A stretch of 64,000 bases of DNA from Akkermansiaceae bacterium (GCA_905182405.1 CAJJBQ010000002.1:1598483-1662482); one strand, 5' to 3'. Counted from the stretch's first letter, positions 7,447-17,370 are shown. Notes: generated by a model not told the origin, from the sequence alone. Numbers and translations: made by a program.

Positions 7447-10410
7447 ATGAAAGCCCCCCTTCTTGCACTCCTCCCCCTAGCTGCTTCCGCGAATCTTGTG
7501 ATCACGGAAGTGATGCCTTCCAGCCGACACTCCAATAACTCTGTCGACGGAGACTGGTGGGAACTCACTAATAAGGGCGCAAGCGCAGTGAACCTTGGTA
7601 GCTACAGCTGGGACGACTCAAGTAATCTCGCCGGCCAACAAACCTTCCCCGCCTACACCATTCAAGCTGGAGAAACGGTCGTCATCTTGGATGAAACCAG
7701 TGGTTCCATTGCCCCTTTCCGCGCATCATGGAGAATTCCCAATACCGTGAAAATCTTCCATGAAACCGAAATGGGGGGCTTCGCCGGACTCGGAGGCGGA
7801 GGTGACTCCCTCTTCGTTTATTTGCCAAATGGCGCCCTCATCGATTCCTTCGCCTACCCAAGCTCAACCGCCGGGGCTTCCTTTGAATTTTTCGACGATG
7901 GCTCTCCTGTCCCAGGCGGCCTCAGCCAGAAAGGCCTTTACGGCGCAGATGATAGCATCTTAAGCCCCAGCGACATCGGCTCACCCGGAACAGCAGCGCC
8001 AGTTCCAGGAGCGGTCGCTCCACAATATTTTGCCCCCTTCGATATCTACTGGCCCGTCGAACGGAATCTCAACACCTCGGAGTTCCTTGCCGTCGCCATA
8101 GATCCCAATCCCGCCGACACCATCACCGTCACCGTCCTTTCCAAACCCGACTGGCTCACCCTAGTCGATCAAGGAAGCGGGATCATTCAACTTTCAGGCA
8201 CCCCCACTGAAGCCGAAATCGGATCTCACACCTTCGAACTACGGGCTCAGGATGATTCAGGAGTCACCACTCCCAACACCCAGGTCTTCAGCCTGTATAT
8301 TCTTCCTCAAACAAGTCCCATAATTCTCAACGAATATAATGCCGTTGGCCCCCAATCAACTCTCGACGGAATAGCCCTGGGAGACGTGGGCGCACCTACC
8401 GACACTTATTTTGGACAAATTGAAGGAAATGGTGGTGAATGGATTGAGTTCGTTCTTGCCGGCTCAGATGGAGAAACCTCCATGGACATTCGAGGGGTCA
8501 GAATCGAAATCACCAGTGATGATAGCACCCGCGTCCTGAAGCTTTCCCAAAGCATCGCCCTTTCCGAGATACCGGTAGGTACCATCTTAACCTTCAGCGA
8601 AACCCTTTCTTCCAAACTCAACATCACCGCTGATTTTCAAACTACCGGTCACAGCTGGAGCAATATCTGGATGTATGACCCGATCCTCATCGACCAAGAT
8701 GCCAGCACCCACCCTGCCGTCCCTGCCATCGGTTCGAATAACACCCGCGTGACCGTCTACTCCCCCAGCGGCGATCTCACTTATGGGCCCAGCGGGGAAT
8801 CCGTGGGAGCGATTGATTCGAATGCAAACAAAATCCCCGATGATCTTCTCAGCGTCAATGACACGGAGATCTACAAGCTCGAGCAAAACCCATTAGCAAA
8901 CGTCGATCCTTTCTTTGGCCTATACGACGACGGGGCTACCTCGACTTTCGGCAGCCCCAACCAATGGAGCAATGGAACAATGACCCAATCCTTTGCAGCC
9001 TTCATCCCTGGGAATGCGCCCCCCATTTTTGGAATGCTTCCCGGACTTTACGCTACCAAAGGTAGCTATTTGGGCAATATCACCGTGATTGATCCGGAAG
9101 GGCAGCCAGTGACAATTTCAATCATCGATCTGCCCTCATTTCTCACCTTCACCGACAACGGAGGAGCGGCCACGATACAAAACAATCGCCCCCTCACGGT
9201 GGCTGACATCGGCACCTACGACATCATCCTTCAGGCTGACGATGGTGCCGCTACCCTGAATCGCACTTTTTATCCCTTCCGCCTCAACGTGGTGAACCCT
9301 ATCCCAACTGTCGTTCTCAACGAATACAATGCCGTCAGCAGCACTAAGTTCCTCAATGGCGGCTCTGCCTCAAGCGATGAAGACGGCCTCCCCAACGCGG
9401 CAGACAATCACTTTGGACGCATCGCTGGAAACGGCGGTGATTGGTTTGAGCTCGCCGTGGTAGGAAATGGCGAAGTCGGCACCGTCGATCTCCGCGGTTG
9501 GAAGATTGACATCGGAAAGCCCGATGCTTCCGGAGCATTCGTCACCGAAGTCCTCGGAACCCTCACCAACAACGCTGCTTGGTCTGCAGTTCGGGCGGGA
9601 ACCCTTCTTACCTTCACCAAGTTTAATACCGCGCAAGGAGGTTTGGATACCGACCTCAATCGAACTGTGAACTTCGACACCGAAGGCTGGGGCTGGAGCA
9701 ATATCAACCTCGTCGATTCCTCGCTCATCTTGAATGTCAATTTCAACGACATCGATATCGACTCGAACAATACTCAATTCCGACTTTTTGATAGCGCCGG
9801 ACTCCTCGTTTTCGGGCCTGTTGGGGAAGGGGTAATCTCAGACATCAGCGTCGGCAGCGAGGAAATCTTCGAACTCGAAGCGGACCCCTCTCCCTCTGTC
9901 GGAATCAACGACAATGCCAGTGGCACCGGTCAATCAGGATACGACGATTCCTCCTCAAGCTCCACCTTCGGTGCTCCTAATATTTTCCTCCCTATTGGTG
10001 TCGGGGAAGTCGATCGAACGCAAGATTTCACCCCCTACATTTCCCTCTCCTCAACCTACGCGTCATGGGCTACCGGATTTGGAATCGAAAGTGATCCCCA
10101 AACCGATGACAACGACGGAGACGGCTGGTCTAACATTCAGGAATATCTCTTTGGTGGTGATCCAACATCGGGCACTTCTGCTCCCAGCATTTCCGTTGAT
10201 GCAGAAGAGGAAGCGGTCAAAGCAAACATTCGAGTCGACGATCCAAGCCTCACCTTCGTTACCCAGCGCAGTAGCGATTTACTCACCTGGCTAGATACCA
10301 ATATGAGCCAAACCACCAGCCCTTCGCAACTGGGCACAAGCTTCATAACTCTGACGATCAGCTACGAAGGCCCCGAAGAGACACATTTCTTCCGGGTCAC
10401 CGCCGAGTAG
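7447..10410 (+). CDS. Large secreted lamin-tail-domain protein with Ig-like domains
   Basis: A 987-residue protein with a Sec signal (MKAPLLALLPLAASA). An N-terminal lamin-tail domain (LVITEVMPS, WWELTNKG) is followed by two further long related modules that each open with (I/V)LNEYNAV and carry NGG(E/D)W(I/F)E, at about residues 295 and 620. Between them lie putative Ig-like (He_PIG) segments such as SGTPTEAEIGSHTF. Near the C-terminus an Asp-rich calcium motif (DDNDGDGWSN) precedes a terminal beta domain. It is probably an extracellular adhesin or substrate-binding protein. Several of these modules are common in Verrucomicrobia exoproteins. No catalytic residues are recognised. Confidence 0.8.
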   Translation: MKAPLLALLPLAASANLVITEVMPSSRHSNNSVDGDWWELTNKGASAVNLGSYSWDDSSNLAGQQTFPAYTIQAGETVVILDETSGSIAPFRASWRIPNTVKIFHETEMGGFAGLGGGGDSLFVYLPNGALIDSFAYPSSTAGASFEFFDDGSPVPGGLSQKGLYGADDSILSPSDIGSPGTAAPVPGAVAPQYFAPFDIYWPVERNLNTSEFLAVAIDPNPADTITVTVLSKPDWLTLVDQGSGIIQLSGTPTEAEIGSHTFELRAQDDSGVTTPNTQVFSLYILPQTSPIILNEYNAVGPQSTLDGIALGDVGAPTDTYFGQIEGNGGEWIEFVLAGSDGETSMDIRGVRIEITSDDSTRVLKLSQSIALSEIPVGTILTFSETLSSKLNITADFQTTGHSWSNIWMYDPILIDQDASTHPAVPAIGSNNTRVTVYSPSGDLTYGPSGESVGAIDSNANKIPDDLLSVNDTEIYKLEQNPLANVDPFFGLYDDGATSTFGSPNQWSNGTMTQSFAAFIPGNAPPIFGMLPGLYATKGSYLGNITVIDPEGQPVTISIIDLPSFLTFTDNGGAATIQNNRPLTVADIGTYDIILQADDGAATLNRTFYPFRLNVVNPIPTVVLNEYNAVSSTKFLNGGSASSDEDGLPNAADNHFGRIAGNGGDWFELAVVGNGEVGTVDLRGWKIDIGKPDASGAFVTEVLGTLTNNAAWSAVRAGTLLTFTKFNTAQGGLDTDLNRTVNFDTEGWGWSNINLVDSSLILNVNFNDIDIDSNNTQFRLFDSAGLLVFGPVGEGVISDISVGSEEIFELEADPSPSVGINDNASGTGQSGYDDSSSSSTFGAPNIFLPIGVGEVDRTQDFTPYISLSSTYASWATGFGIESDPQTDDNDGDGWSNIQEYLFGGDPTSGTSAPSISVDAEEEAVKANIRVDDPSLTFVTQRSSDLLTWLDTNMSQTTSPSQLGTSFITLTISYEGPEETHFFRVTAE

Positions 10411-10438
10411 GCAAAGAAGAATCGATTGCCGCGTAAAA

Positions 10439-11323
10439 CTATTTGAGTTTCTTCGCGGCCCGCTCCTGAAGCGCCTTAGCCGCCTTTTCCTCCCCGAGGA
10501 GGTTCAGGACGTCCGAGTAGTTTGCCACGACAATTTTGTAGTCATCAGAGGCCTCGGTAAGGTTGCCCTCGTGGGCTTCGATAGCGCGGTCAAAATGACC
10601 TTTGGCGGCATCCATCTCCTCGCTTTTCACAAACACCAACGCTAGGTTGGCATGAGACTGCGCGGTATCAAGGTGGTGTTCACCTAAAATCTTAGAGCGG
10701 GTCTCAAGCGCCAACATGTGCATCTCTCGAGCCTGCTCGGCGTAATCTGCTTTGAAATAGAGAGACCCAACGTTGTTACAAATACTCGCGGTCAGGACAT
10801 CGTCCGGGCCACGATGCTCATGGGAGATCCGCAAAGCCTTAAGAAGCAGGGTCTCAGCTTGGTCAAAGTTGTCTTCGGCCTCGTAAATAAATGCTAGATT
10901 ATTACTCAAATTCGCCACATCAAGAAGAGCTGAAGGACCTATGCGCTCAAAACAAGCGATCGATCTTTCGTAAAGTGATTTCGCTTCCATCCTCCGGCCT
11001 TCGTTATCGTGAATGCCCGCAAGACTGGCCGCGACACGACCGGTCTCTTCGTCAAAATTAAAATTCACCCCCAGGAGACCGAGCGCCTCCTGATAATCGG
11101 TGCATGCACTATCCCACTCATTCAGAGAGCGATGCATGTCCCCTTTCACTTCCAGAGCAAGGGCGAGGTCCTTCTTTCTGTCGGCACCCTCCCCCCCCAC
11201 GGAGCGGGCATTTTCGACGGCAGTATCAGCAGAGAGGCGGGCTTCGTCAACTTTCCCCTCCTCCAACAAAGTACGCACTCGATCTTCGAGTATGTGAAGA
11301 AAATTCGCCGTTTCGAGTTCCAT
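10439..11323 (-). CDS. Tetratricopeptide repeat protein
   Basis: A 294-residue soluble protein without signal peptide. It is made of TPR units of the kinesin-light-chain type, with recurrent A.LYERS, NLA.IYEA, A..LLLKAL and H.DTAQSHANLA patterns from about residue 60 to 280. Probably a protein-interaction scaffold. It converges on the lamin-tail gene, and the 3' ends are 28 bp apart. Partner unknown. Confidence 0.8.
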   Translation of the reverse strand: MELETANFLHILEDRVRTLLEEGKVDEARLSADTAVENARSVGGEGADRKKDLALALEVKGDMHRSLNEWDSACTDYQEALGLLGVNFNFDEETGRVAASLAGIHDNEGRRMEAKSLYERSIACFERIGPSALLDVANLSNNLAFIYEAEDNFDQAETLLLKALRISHEHRGPDDVLTASICNNVGSLYFKADYAEQAREMHMLALETRSKILGEHHLDTAQSHANLALVFVKSEEMDAAKGHFDRAIEAHEGNLTEASDDYKIVVANYSDVLNLLGEEKAAKALQERAAKKLK

Positions 11324-11379
11324 AATCAGGATAGATTTTTGTAAGAGTTTTGAGGCTCTACCGCGTTTTTAAAACACTT

Positions 11380-11901
11380 TTATTGAATAAGATCAAGGCA
11401 GTGATCGCGGGAAGACGGTAATTTTCCATAGGCCTGTAATAGAGCGGCTTGCGAAGAAAGCCCCAAACCAAGTAATCGAGCTACTTCCTTCTCGAAATGG
11501 TAGAAACTACGTCGATCTGCCCCATTATCTGAAAGATAACCCAATCCACGTTGGAGAAGATCAAACATCTCCGGAACTGGGTGGTCGAGCTCCAGGACTT
11601 GCTCTAAAAGTTGTCCAAAATAGGCCGCCACCACCGCATCCCGATAGCTTTTTCGCAATCCTTGCCGGTAATCCACGACATTAACCTCCCGAAGAGCATG
11701 AAGTTCGGATCTGCTGCTCCGAGTCCACTCGAGTTCGGCCTCGATAAAAAGATCTATGCGGCCGGCAAAAGAACTCTTCGCCCGTCGCGCCCCTCTGGCC
11801 ACTGTTTTGATGAGCCCGTCATTCTCCGTCAACCAGTGCACGATGAGACTCGTCTCCGTGAGCTTGGTAAGGCGAATGATGGTCCCCCGGGCATGTTCCA
11901 T
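11380..11901 (-). CDS. recO: DNA repair protein RecO, short form
   Basis: A 173-residue protein. The N-terminal OB-fold matches RecO ([29 protein letters not shown]), followed by the helical domain with [10 protein letters not shown]. RecO helps RecR load RecA at gaps. The usual protein is about 230-260 residues and often carries a C-terminal zinc site. Here the C-terminal region, including any Cys cluster, is absent and the protein ends at LDLIQ. It is either a natural short variant or mildly truncated. It is divergent from prfB. Confidence 0.75.
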   Translation of the reverse strand: MEHARGTIIRLTKLTETSLIVHWLTENDGLIKTVARGARRAKSSFAGRIDLFIEAELEWTRSSRSELHALREVNVVDYRQGLRKSYRDAVVAAYFGQLLEQVLELDHPVPEMFDLLQRGLGYLSDNGADRRSFYHFEKEVARLLGLGLSSQAALLQAYGKLPSSRDHCLDLIQ

Positions 11902-11983
11902 ATGAGCGGAGCTTCGTTCGAAGACCTTCGCTGTTCAATATTCAATTGACCCTGATCGGGTCGCTCCCTACCTCCTCTTTCAC

Positions 11984-13103
11984 ATGGCAAACGAATCTAT
12001 CGCTGACCTCCTGGCGGTCGACACCCAGTCCTTGCAGGACCGGGTCTCTGAACTCAGGAGGTATCTTTGACCTTCCCACTCTCGAAGCCGAGCTTGCGGA
12101 GCTTGAAGCAGCAGCAGTCGAGCCCGAATTCTGGAACGATCAGGAAAAGGCTCGTAAGGTCCTTTCCGAAACAAAGAATCGGAAGGATAAGGTAGTTCCC
12201 TTCCTCAAACTAGAGTCAGATATCGAAAACCTCCTCGCGAACATCGAGCTCGCTAAAGAATTCGATGACCTCGATTCCGCAAAGGAAGCCAACGCCGGGC
12301 ACGCGACGCTCGCCACCGACATCGAAAAATTCGAGGTTATCACCCTTCTCAATGGTGCCTCGGATATCAGCAATGCTTACGTCATTATCCAAGCTGGAGC
12401 AGGCGGGGCGGAGGCTTGCGACTGGGCCGGAATGCTTCTCCGAATGTATCAGCGCTGGGCGGAAAATCGTGGATTCACCGTAACCACCACCGATTATCAA
12501 GAAGCCGATGAAGCAGGGATTTCCTCCGCTTCGATCAAGATCGAGGGCGACTACGCCTATGGCTATCTCAAAGCCGAGCGCGGAGTCCATCGACTTGTGC
12601 GCATCTCGCCATTCGACTCAGCAGGAAAACGGCACACCTCATTTGCCTCACTGGATGTCACCCCAGAAATCGATGACAGCATCGTGATCGAAATTCCCGA
12701 CTCAGACGTCGAGATCACCACCGCCCGTTCGGGCGGAGCCGGAGGCCAAAACGTAAACAAGGTAGAGACTGCGGTCATTATGAAGCACCTCCCTACCGGG
12801 ATCATGATCCGCTCCACACAAGAGCGCTCTCAGCTCCGGAACCGCGAGATGGCGTGGGAAACCCTGCGTGCCAAACTTTACCAGATCGAAGAAGACAAAC
12901 AAAGGGCCGAGGCCGACCGTGAGTATTCCGAAAAAGGCGAAATCGGCTGGGGAAGCCAAATCCGCTCCTACGTTTTCCAACCTTATCAAATGGTAAAGGA
13001 TCTCCGCACTGGCCACGAAACCGGCAATATCCAGGCCGTCATGGATGGCGATATCGATGGCTTCATCGAGGCCATGCTTCGGGGCGAAAAGAAGAAAAAG
13101 TAA
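11984..13103 (+). CDS. prfB: Peptide chain release factor 2, programmed +1 frameshift
   Basis: The gene is read as 11984-12067 joined to 12069-13103, giving 372 residues. The zero frame starts [12 protein letters not shown] and stops at TGA 12068-12070. The +1 frame continues with the conserved RF2 body: SPF tripeptide in [11 protein letters not shown] (UGA recognition) and the GGQ peptidyl-hydrolase motif in [12 protein letters not shown]2 releases peptides at UGA and UAA, and low RF2 raises its own frameshifting. That autoregulation matters here because UGA also appears to be read as selenocysteine in two nearby genes. Confidence 0.93.
12056..12071 (+). promoter_or_regulatory. prfB programmed +1 frameshift site
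   Basis: A Shine-Dalgarno-like AGGAGG (12056-12061) is followed after three bases by CTT TGA C. This is the classic RF2 shift cassette, and spacing and slip codon match those known from other bacteria. The ribosome slips from CTT by one base to GAC, bypassing the TGA at 12068. Confidence 0.92.
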
Positions 13104-13497
13104 GCTTTTGGTTCACTTCACTCCTTCAATCTCGACCCGGATCAATTCCGGGCATGTAGCGGGCCAGCGCAGCTTTGTTTTTCCCGATAATGTGAATGTC
13201 TACTTGAAGGGATTCGCTCGGACTGACGTTCATGTTTTTAAAGACCACCGGTGCACCCGGAAGAACCTCCTCGGAGTATCGATCAGCCTCTTGAAGTTGG
13301 CCATCAACAGGGTCGCATGGAGAGCAGCTCCCGTCACCCAAAAGGGCGACAACGAACAGACCACCAGTCAGCCTAAGAAATTAACCTCGTCAAATACCGT
13401 CGGAGCAAATCTGGTGGACCAGCAGATCGCGGCGATCGCCGCATCGAAGGACAAGCAGGTCGCCTTGGGATTTGAACTGGTTGAACGGATGCGTCGT
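13104..13497. other. Intergenic stretch without a convincing gene
   Basis: 394 bp between the convergent ends of prfB and the lactonase. A minus-strand frame open from about 13372 to 13126 reads like a weak lipoprotein signal (LFVVALLGDGSC) but opens directly after a stop and has no ATG. It may be a decayed small lipoprotein gene. Nothing else is supported. Confidence 0.4.
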
Positions 13498-14589
13498 CTA
13501 GGGAAACACCACGCACATCGCCTTTGGCACCGGGGTGGAATGACCGGTTGGAGTCATTTTTCCAGTCGTAGGGTCCACTTTGATCGAGGTCACCTGATTC
13601 GATCTCTGGCCGGACGCGAGAATGAAATCTCCCTCGGGACTGAGGGCAATATTTCGAACGATCCAAACCCCGGAAGAAACAGTCTGTAGATGTTTCAAGG
13701 TTCCATCTTCTTGCACCGCAAGCGCTGAAACAGAATCTCGCTCAGGGCCTTTGAGATCTCGATTTCCAGTGTAAACAAACTTGCCGTCCTTCGAGACAAG
13801 AATCTCCGAGCAGCTCATCTTATCCTTTTCACTCCCCTTTTCGAAAACACTCACGGTCTGGACCTCGGTCAAGGCTCCGGTTTTTGAATTACGCTTAAAC
13901 ACGGTCACCGAAAGCGTCAGTTCGTTCAGGACATAGGCATGCTTCCCATCAAGCGAGAATTTCATGTGCCTAGGACCCGATCCAGGAGGGCTTACAGCTG
14001 CGCCCACCGGAGTCAGAGTTCCCTTGGCTGGATGCATCGTGTAGATCTTCACCCGGTCAATCCCGAGATCGGGCACGTAGGCGAATTTGTTCTCCGGTCC
14101 CGGCCAAGTGGCATGCACGCGAGGAAGGTTTTGTGGAGACGGACGAGGATCGATGACCTCGTGCTGGTGGAGAGAGGCATTAGCTCCAAGCTTTCCACTT
14201 TCATCGATGGGAAATGAAACCAATTTGCCGCCGCCGTAGTCAGCCCCCATGACCATCCGATTCGTCGCATCGATACTCACTTGGCAGAGTCCTCCGCCTT
14301 GATAGGTCGAGCGATTGATCAACTCGACCCCATCCTTCGTGACCCTCCATGAAGCCACGGCACCCAGTTTCTCCACTTTGGCAGTCGAAACGACGACCTT
14401 GCTGTCTGAACTCAAGGCTAAAAATCCTGCGTTCTGCTCCTCACCAACCAAACGGACCGGCGATAACTTCCCTGTTTCCCTGTCAAGATCAGCGCGGTAG
14501 ATCCCTTCAGCACCAGTTCCAATGAGAATGGGGATCGATTCCGCGTGAAGCATCGATCCCAGGACGAGAGTAATCAGAGTTTTATTCAT
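13498..14589 (-). CDS. Lactonase family beta-propeller protein (6-phosphogluconolactonase-like)
   Basis: A 363-residue protein starting at the ATG 14589-14587, which gives the signal peptide MNKTLITLVLGSMLHA. An upstream in-frame start would add 26 residues that mask this signal. The body is a seven-bladed propeller of the lactonase family with repeated blade motifs such as GADYGGGKL, PRHMKFSLDGKHAYVLNEL, VSKDGKFVYTGNR and ALSPEGDFILASGQ. The family includes cytosolic 6-phosphogluconolactonase, but the signal peptide suggests a periplasmic sugar lactonase here. Confidence 0.8.
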   Translation of the reverse strand: MNKTLITLVLGSMLHAESIPILIGTGAEGIYRADLDRETGKLSPVRLVGEEQNAGFLALSSDSKVVVSTAKVEKLGAVASWRVTKDGVELINRSTYQGGGLCQVSIDATNRMVMGADYGGGKLVSFPIDESGKLGANASLHQHEVIDPRPSPQNLPRVHATWPGPENKFAYVPDLGIDRVKIYTMHPAKGTLTPVGAAVSPPGSGPRHMKFSLDGKHAYVLNELTLSVTVFKRNSKTGALTEVQTVSVFEKGSEKDKMSCSEILVSKDGKFVYTGNRDLKGPERDSVSALAVQEDGTLKHLQTVSSGVWIVRNIALSPEGDFILASGQRSNQVTSIKVDPTTGKMTPTGHSTPVPKAMCVVFP

Positions 14590-14699
14590 GCCGCATATTA
14601 GCGCGACTCGCGATCCAGCCAACTTCAAAGTTCGCACGATCCCTGGACGCCTTATTAATTTCTCCATTATCCCGCAAAATTTCTGGCACGATAAAAAAC

Positions 14700-14990
14700 G
14701 CCAATTACTTTGCTAGAGCCCCTCGAGAAGTTGATGAGACATTCGCAGAAACCACTTCTGTGTTGGCCAAATCTCTCCCCCTCGATGACGAGCTCCGCGC
14801 CCTCGTCCCTCGGAATTGACAAGGCACCTTTCCAAAAAAATTACCCGATGGACAAGAATACGAAGAAATCCAACCTCTCTCGATCTGTTTCGAACTCCTT
14901 AACATCGTCGAAGAACGGGTCTCTTGGCAGTTTCGCAGTTATCGCGGAGCTGAACACGGAGCATCCGCGATTAAAGGCCTCTGTCCGTCC
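14700..14990 (+). pseudogene. Possible decayed gene fragment with in-frame stop
   Basis: One frame on the plus strand reads as protein-like sequence (YFARAPREVDETFAETTSVL, then after a TGA at 14817, PDGQEYEEIQPLSICFELLNI) but has no start and one stop. It loosely recalls the N-terminal region of a carboxylase of the phosphoenolpyruvate carboxylase type. That assignment is a guess from memory of family style. The TGA is not in a cysteine context and no hairpin follows it. Confidence 0.3.
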
Positions 14991-15023
14991 ATAATTCAAC
15001 GAAGGACAAGCCAACGGGGTCCC

Positions 15024-15866
15024 CTACCACTTTAACTTCTTCCTCAGCGTGTCGTAAAACGAGTGCCCGGGAAGTCGCACCAAATTCAGGCACTGCCGAT
15101 GCTTTGTCACCCGCACCATGCTTCCCTTATCGATTCGTAAAATATCACGACCGTCGGCCGAAAAGAGAATCGGCTCGTCGGTCCGCCCCGTTGGGGTCAG
15201 CTCAATCACCGAATCATCGCTGAGGACCAGAGAGCGATTGCTCATACTATGAGGGCAGATCGGCGTGATCACAAACACCCCCGAGCGAGGCCCAATCAGA
15301 GGACCTCCTGCCGCAAGCGAATATGCGGTCGATCCCGTCGGTGTTGCCACCAGGAGACCATCGGCGTTGTATTCGTTTAAAAGATCCCCATCGACCCGCG
15401 CTTCGAGCGACACCAACCGTCCCGTCTCACCACGCATCAAGACCGCTTCATTGAGCGCGATGAATTCGTGGGACTTTCCGCCCTCTTCCGTCATCTCCAC
15501 CCTGAGCATCGCCCGCTCGACGATCTCCTGTTTTCCAACCGCGATCACCTTGCTCAGTTGATCGATTTCCTCATCGGTGCATGCCGTAAGAAATCCAAGA
15601 GTTCCAATATTGACTCCGGCAATAGGAATCGCAGTCGGTCCGATTCTGTGAAGAGTCTGAAGCAATGTTCCATCTCCACCAAGGGAGATAACCATGTCCG
15701 CATCCTTCCAAAATTTCTTAACCCCTTTCTCCCCCAGAAGTTCCGCTGTCTCGAATTCAAGCACCACCTCAATATCTCGTGCGACCAAACTTTGGCGAAC
15801 GCGCGAAATGGCAACCAGAGCTTCAGGCTTATTAGGATGTGCAACGATAGCAACTCTCACTCCCAA
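15024..15866 (-). CDS. nadK: NAD kinase
   Basis: A 280-residue cytosolic enzyme that phosphorylates NAD to NADP. It shows the diagnostic GGDGT motif (SLGGDGTLLQTLHR, about residue 62), the NTLGFL region (NIGTLGFLTA) and the conserved block DGLLVATPTGSTAYSLAAGG (about residues 168-187). Length is normal. It is divergently placed against the MoeB-like gene with a 73-bp gap. Confidence 0.94.
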   Translation of the reverse strand: MGVRVAIVAHPNKPEALVAISRVRQSLVARDIEVVLEFETAELLGEKGVKKFWKDADMVISLGGDGTLLQTLHRIGPTAIPIAGVNIGTLGFLTACTDEEIDQLSKVIAVGKQEIVERAMLRVEMTEEGGKSHEFIALNEAVLMRGETGRLVSLEARVDGDLLNEYNADGLLVATPTGSTAYSLAAGGPLIGPRSGVFVITPICPHSMSNRSLVLSDDSVIELTPTGRTDEPILFSADGRDILRIDKGSMVRVTKHRQCLNLVRLPGHSFYDTLRKKLKW

Positions 15867-15939
15867 TCTCTACCACCTTAATTAGCTCTCGGCAAGCGAG
15901 CCGATTGACACCCACCTCACCAGAGCACAAACTTCCGCC

Positions 15940-17058
15940 ATGACGATGACGTCGGAAGAACAAGTTCGCTATTCCCGCCAAACCCTTCTTCAGGAATTCG
16001 GAAAGGAAGGGCAGGAGCGACTTAAAAACTCTGCGGTCCTCTGCATCGGAACTGGAGGGCTCGGCTCCCCCTCTCTCATGTATCTCGCGGCAGCGGGTGT
16101 CGGAAAAATAGGCCTCATCGATCCCGATATCGTCGACCTCTCGAATCTCCATCGCCAAATCCTGCATGATAGCGACCGGGTGGGAACACCTAAGCTAGAG
16201 AGCGCCCGTTCCCGCGTCGCTGCGATCAACCCTCATGTCGAAATAATCGAGCATTCCGGCTACTTCAACGCCCATAACTGTCTCGCTATCGTCAAGGACT
16301 ACGACCTCATCCTCGACGGATCCGATAATTTCCCCACGCGCTTCTGCGCAAATGACGCCGCTTTTTTCCTCAAAAAACCCCTCATTCATGGCGCGATCTT
16401 CCAATTCGAGGGCCAAGTAACCGTCTTCGCTCCCCATCTGGGGGGGCCCTGCTATCGCTGTCTCCTTCCAGAGCCTCCGCCAGAAGGAGCGGTGCCCACA
16501 TGAGGCGAAGCAGGTGTCCTGGGCGTGCTCCCAGGAATCATCGGTTCACTCCAAGCGATGGAAGCCATCAAGCTCCTCGCAGGTTTGGGTTCACCTCCAC
16601 TCGGAAGGCTCGTCCACTATCGCGCCCTCGACACCAGCTTCCGGGAAATTAAGATCAAACCCGATCCCTCTTGCCCCCTCTGCGGAACGCAGCCCACGAT
16701 CACTGCTCCCGTAGCCTACCCTGAAAAATCCTGCGATATGAACAACGACGGCCTTCCCGAAATCTCCACCCAAGACCTCAAAAACATTTTAGACTCCGGA
16801 TTCGATGGCATCCTCCTCGATGTCCGCGAACAAGATGAGTTCTTCATGGCCCACATTGATGGCTGCCAACTCCTCCCCCTCAGCGGCTGGCCGGAGGCCG
16901 CCAGCAATCTGCCGAAAGAAGAAACCTACTACGTCCTCTGCGCCGCCGGCATGCGCAGCGCCCGCGCCGGAATGTGGATGCTCGATAATGGCTTCGAAAA
17001 AGTCACCAACGTCGCCGGCGGAATGAAAAGCTGGCAGCAAGAGCGCGCACTGGATTGA
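15940..17058 (+). CDS. moeB: MoeB/ThiF E1-like adenylyltransferase fused to rhodanese, predicted selenoprotein (Sec at TGA 16501)
   Basis: A 372-residue protein if TGA 16501-16503 is read as selenocysteine 188. Residues 1-250 form an E1-like domain: nucleotide loop GTGGLGSP (37-44), zinc pairs CYRC (171/174) and CPLC (245/248). After the TGA the frame continues GEAGVLGVLPGIIGSLQA, the conserved segment that follows the catalytic Cys of MoeB/ThiF proteins, so Sec replaces that Cys. The C-terminal rhodanese domain (about 270-372) keeps its active Cys334 in VLCAAGMRS. The enzyme should adenylate, and the rhodanese sulfurate, the C-terminal Gly-Gly of a sulfur-carrier protein for molybdopterin or thiamine synthesis. 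The start could also be the Met at 15946. Ordinary annotation would split it into 15940-16503 and about 16525-17058. Confidence 0.85.
16501..16536 (+). promoter_or_regulatory. Putative bacterial SECIS element of the MoeB-rhodanese gene
   Basis: The TGA at 16501-16503 is followed by a perfect 7-bp stem (16517-16523 with 16530-16536) with the 6-nt loop CGTGCT. The UGA-to-loop distance is 20 nt and a G is in the second loop position, both as expected for bacterial SECIS elements. Stem sequence differs entirely from the hairpin at 1943-1963, so structure and spacing are shared without sequence copying. Confidence 0.7.
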
Positions 17059-17370
17059 GCCGCTCGATCCACTTCTCTTGCCCACTCAAAAAACTCACAA
17101 GAGTAGCGCCATCACCCAATGAGAAAGGCGGCGTCACCTCACCCGGCGAGCTAGCCACGGCAGTAGCATCAAATCTTAGCCGCTGGAGCACACCTGCGGA
17201 AAAGGCGTTCGAAGAATCAAGCCACGGCAGTGGCTTTGTAATCGTGCGGTATTCAAGTGACTATCTCACCACTTCCGTAGGCCTTACGATTTCACAGACT
17301 CTCTGTTTTCACAGCGCTCACAACCCATGAGCGGGATGCATGCCCCCTCGTCGATTTGGTCATACCCACT

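Noticed and set aside
12068..12070. In-frame TGA in prfB as a selenocysteine codon
   Set aside because: It is the standard RF2 frameshift stop: SD-like AGGAGG and CTT slip codon precede it, and the conserved body continues in the +1 frame, not in the same frame.
13045..13689. 214-codon plus-strand frame after prfB
   Set aside because: It starts inside prfB, overlaps the lactonase antisense, and has no protein-like conservation.
14817..14819. In-frame TGA in the gene fragment at 14700-14990 as selenocysteine
   Set aside because: The position is not a cysteine context, no hairpin follows at SECIS distance, and the fragment lacks a start and a normal end.
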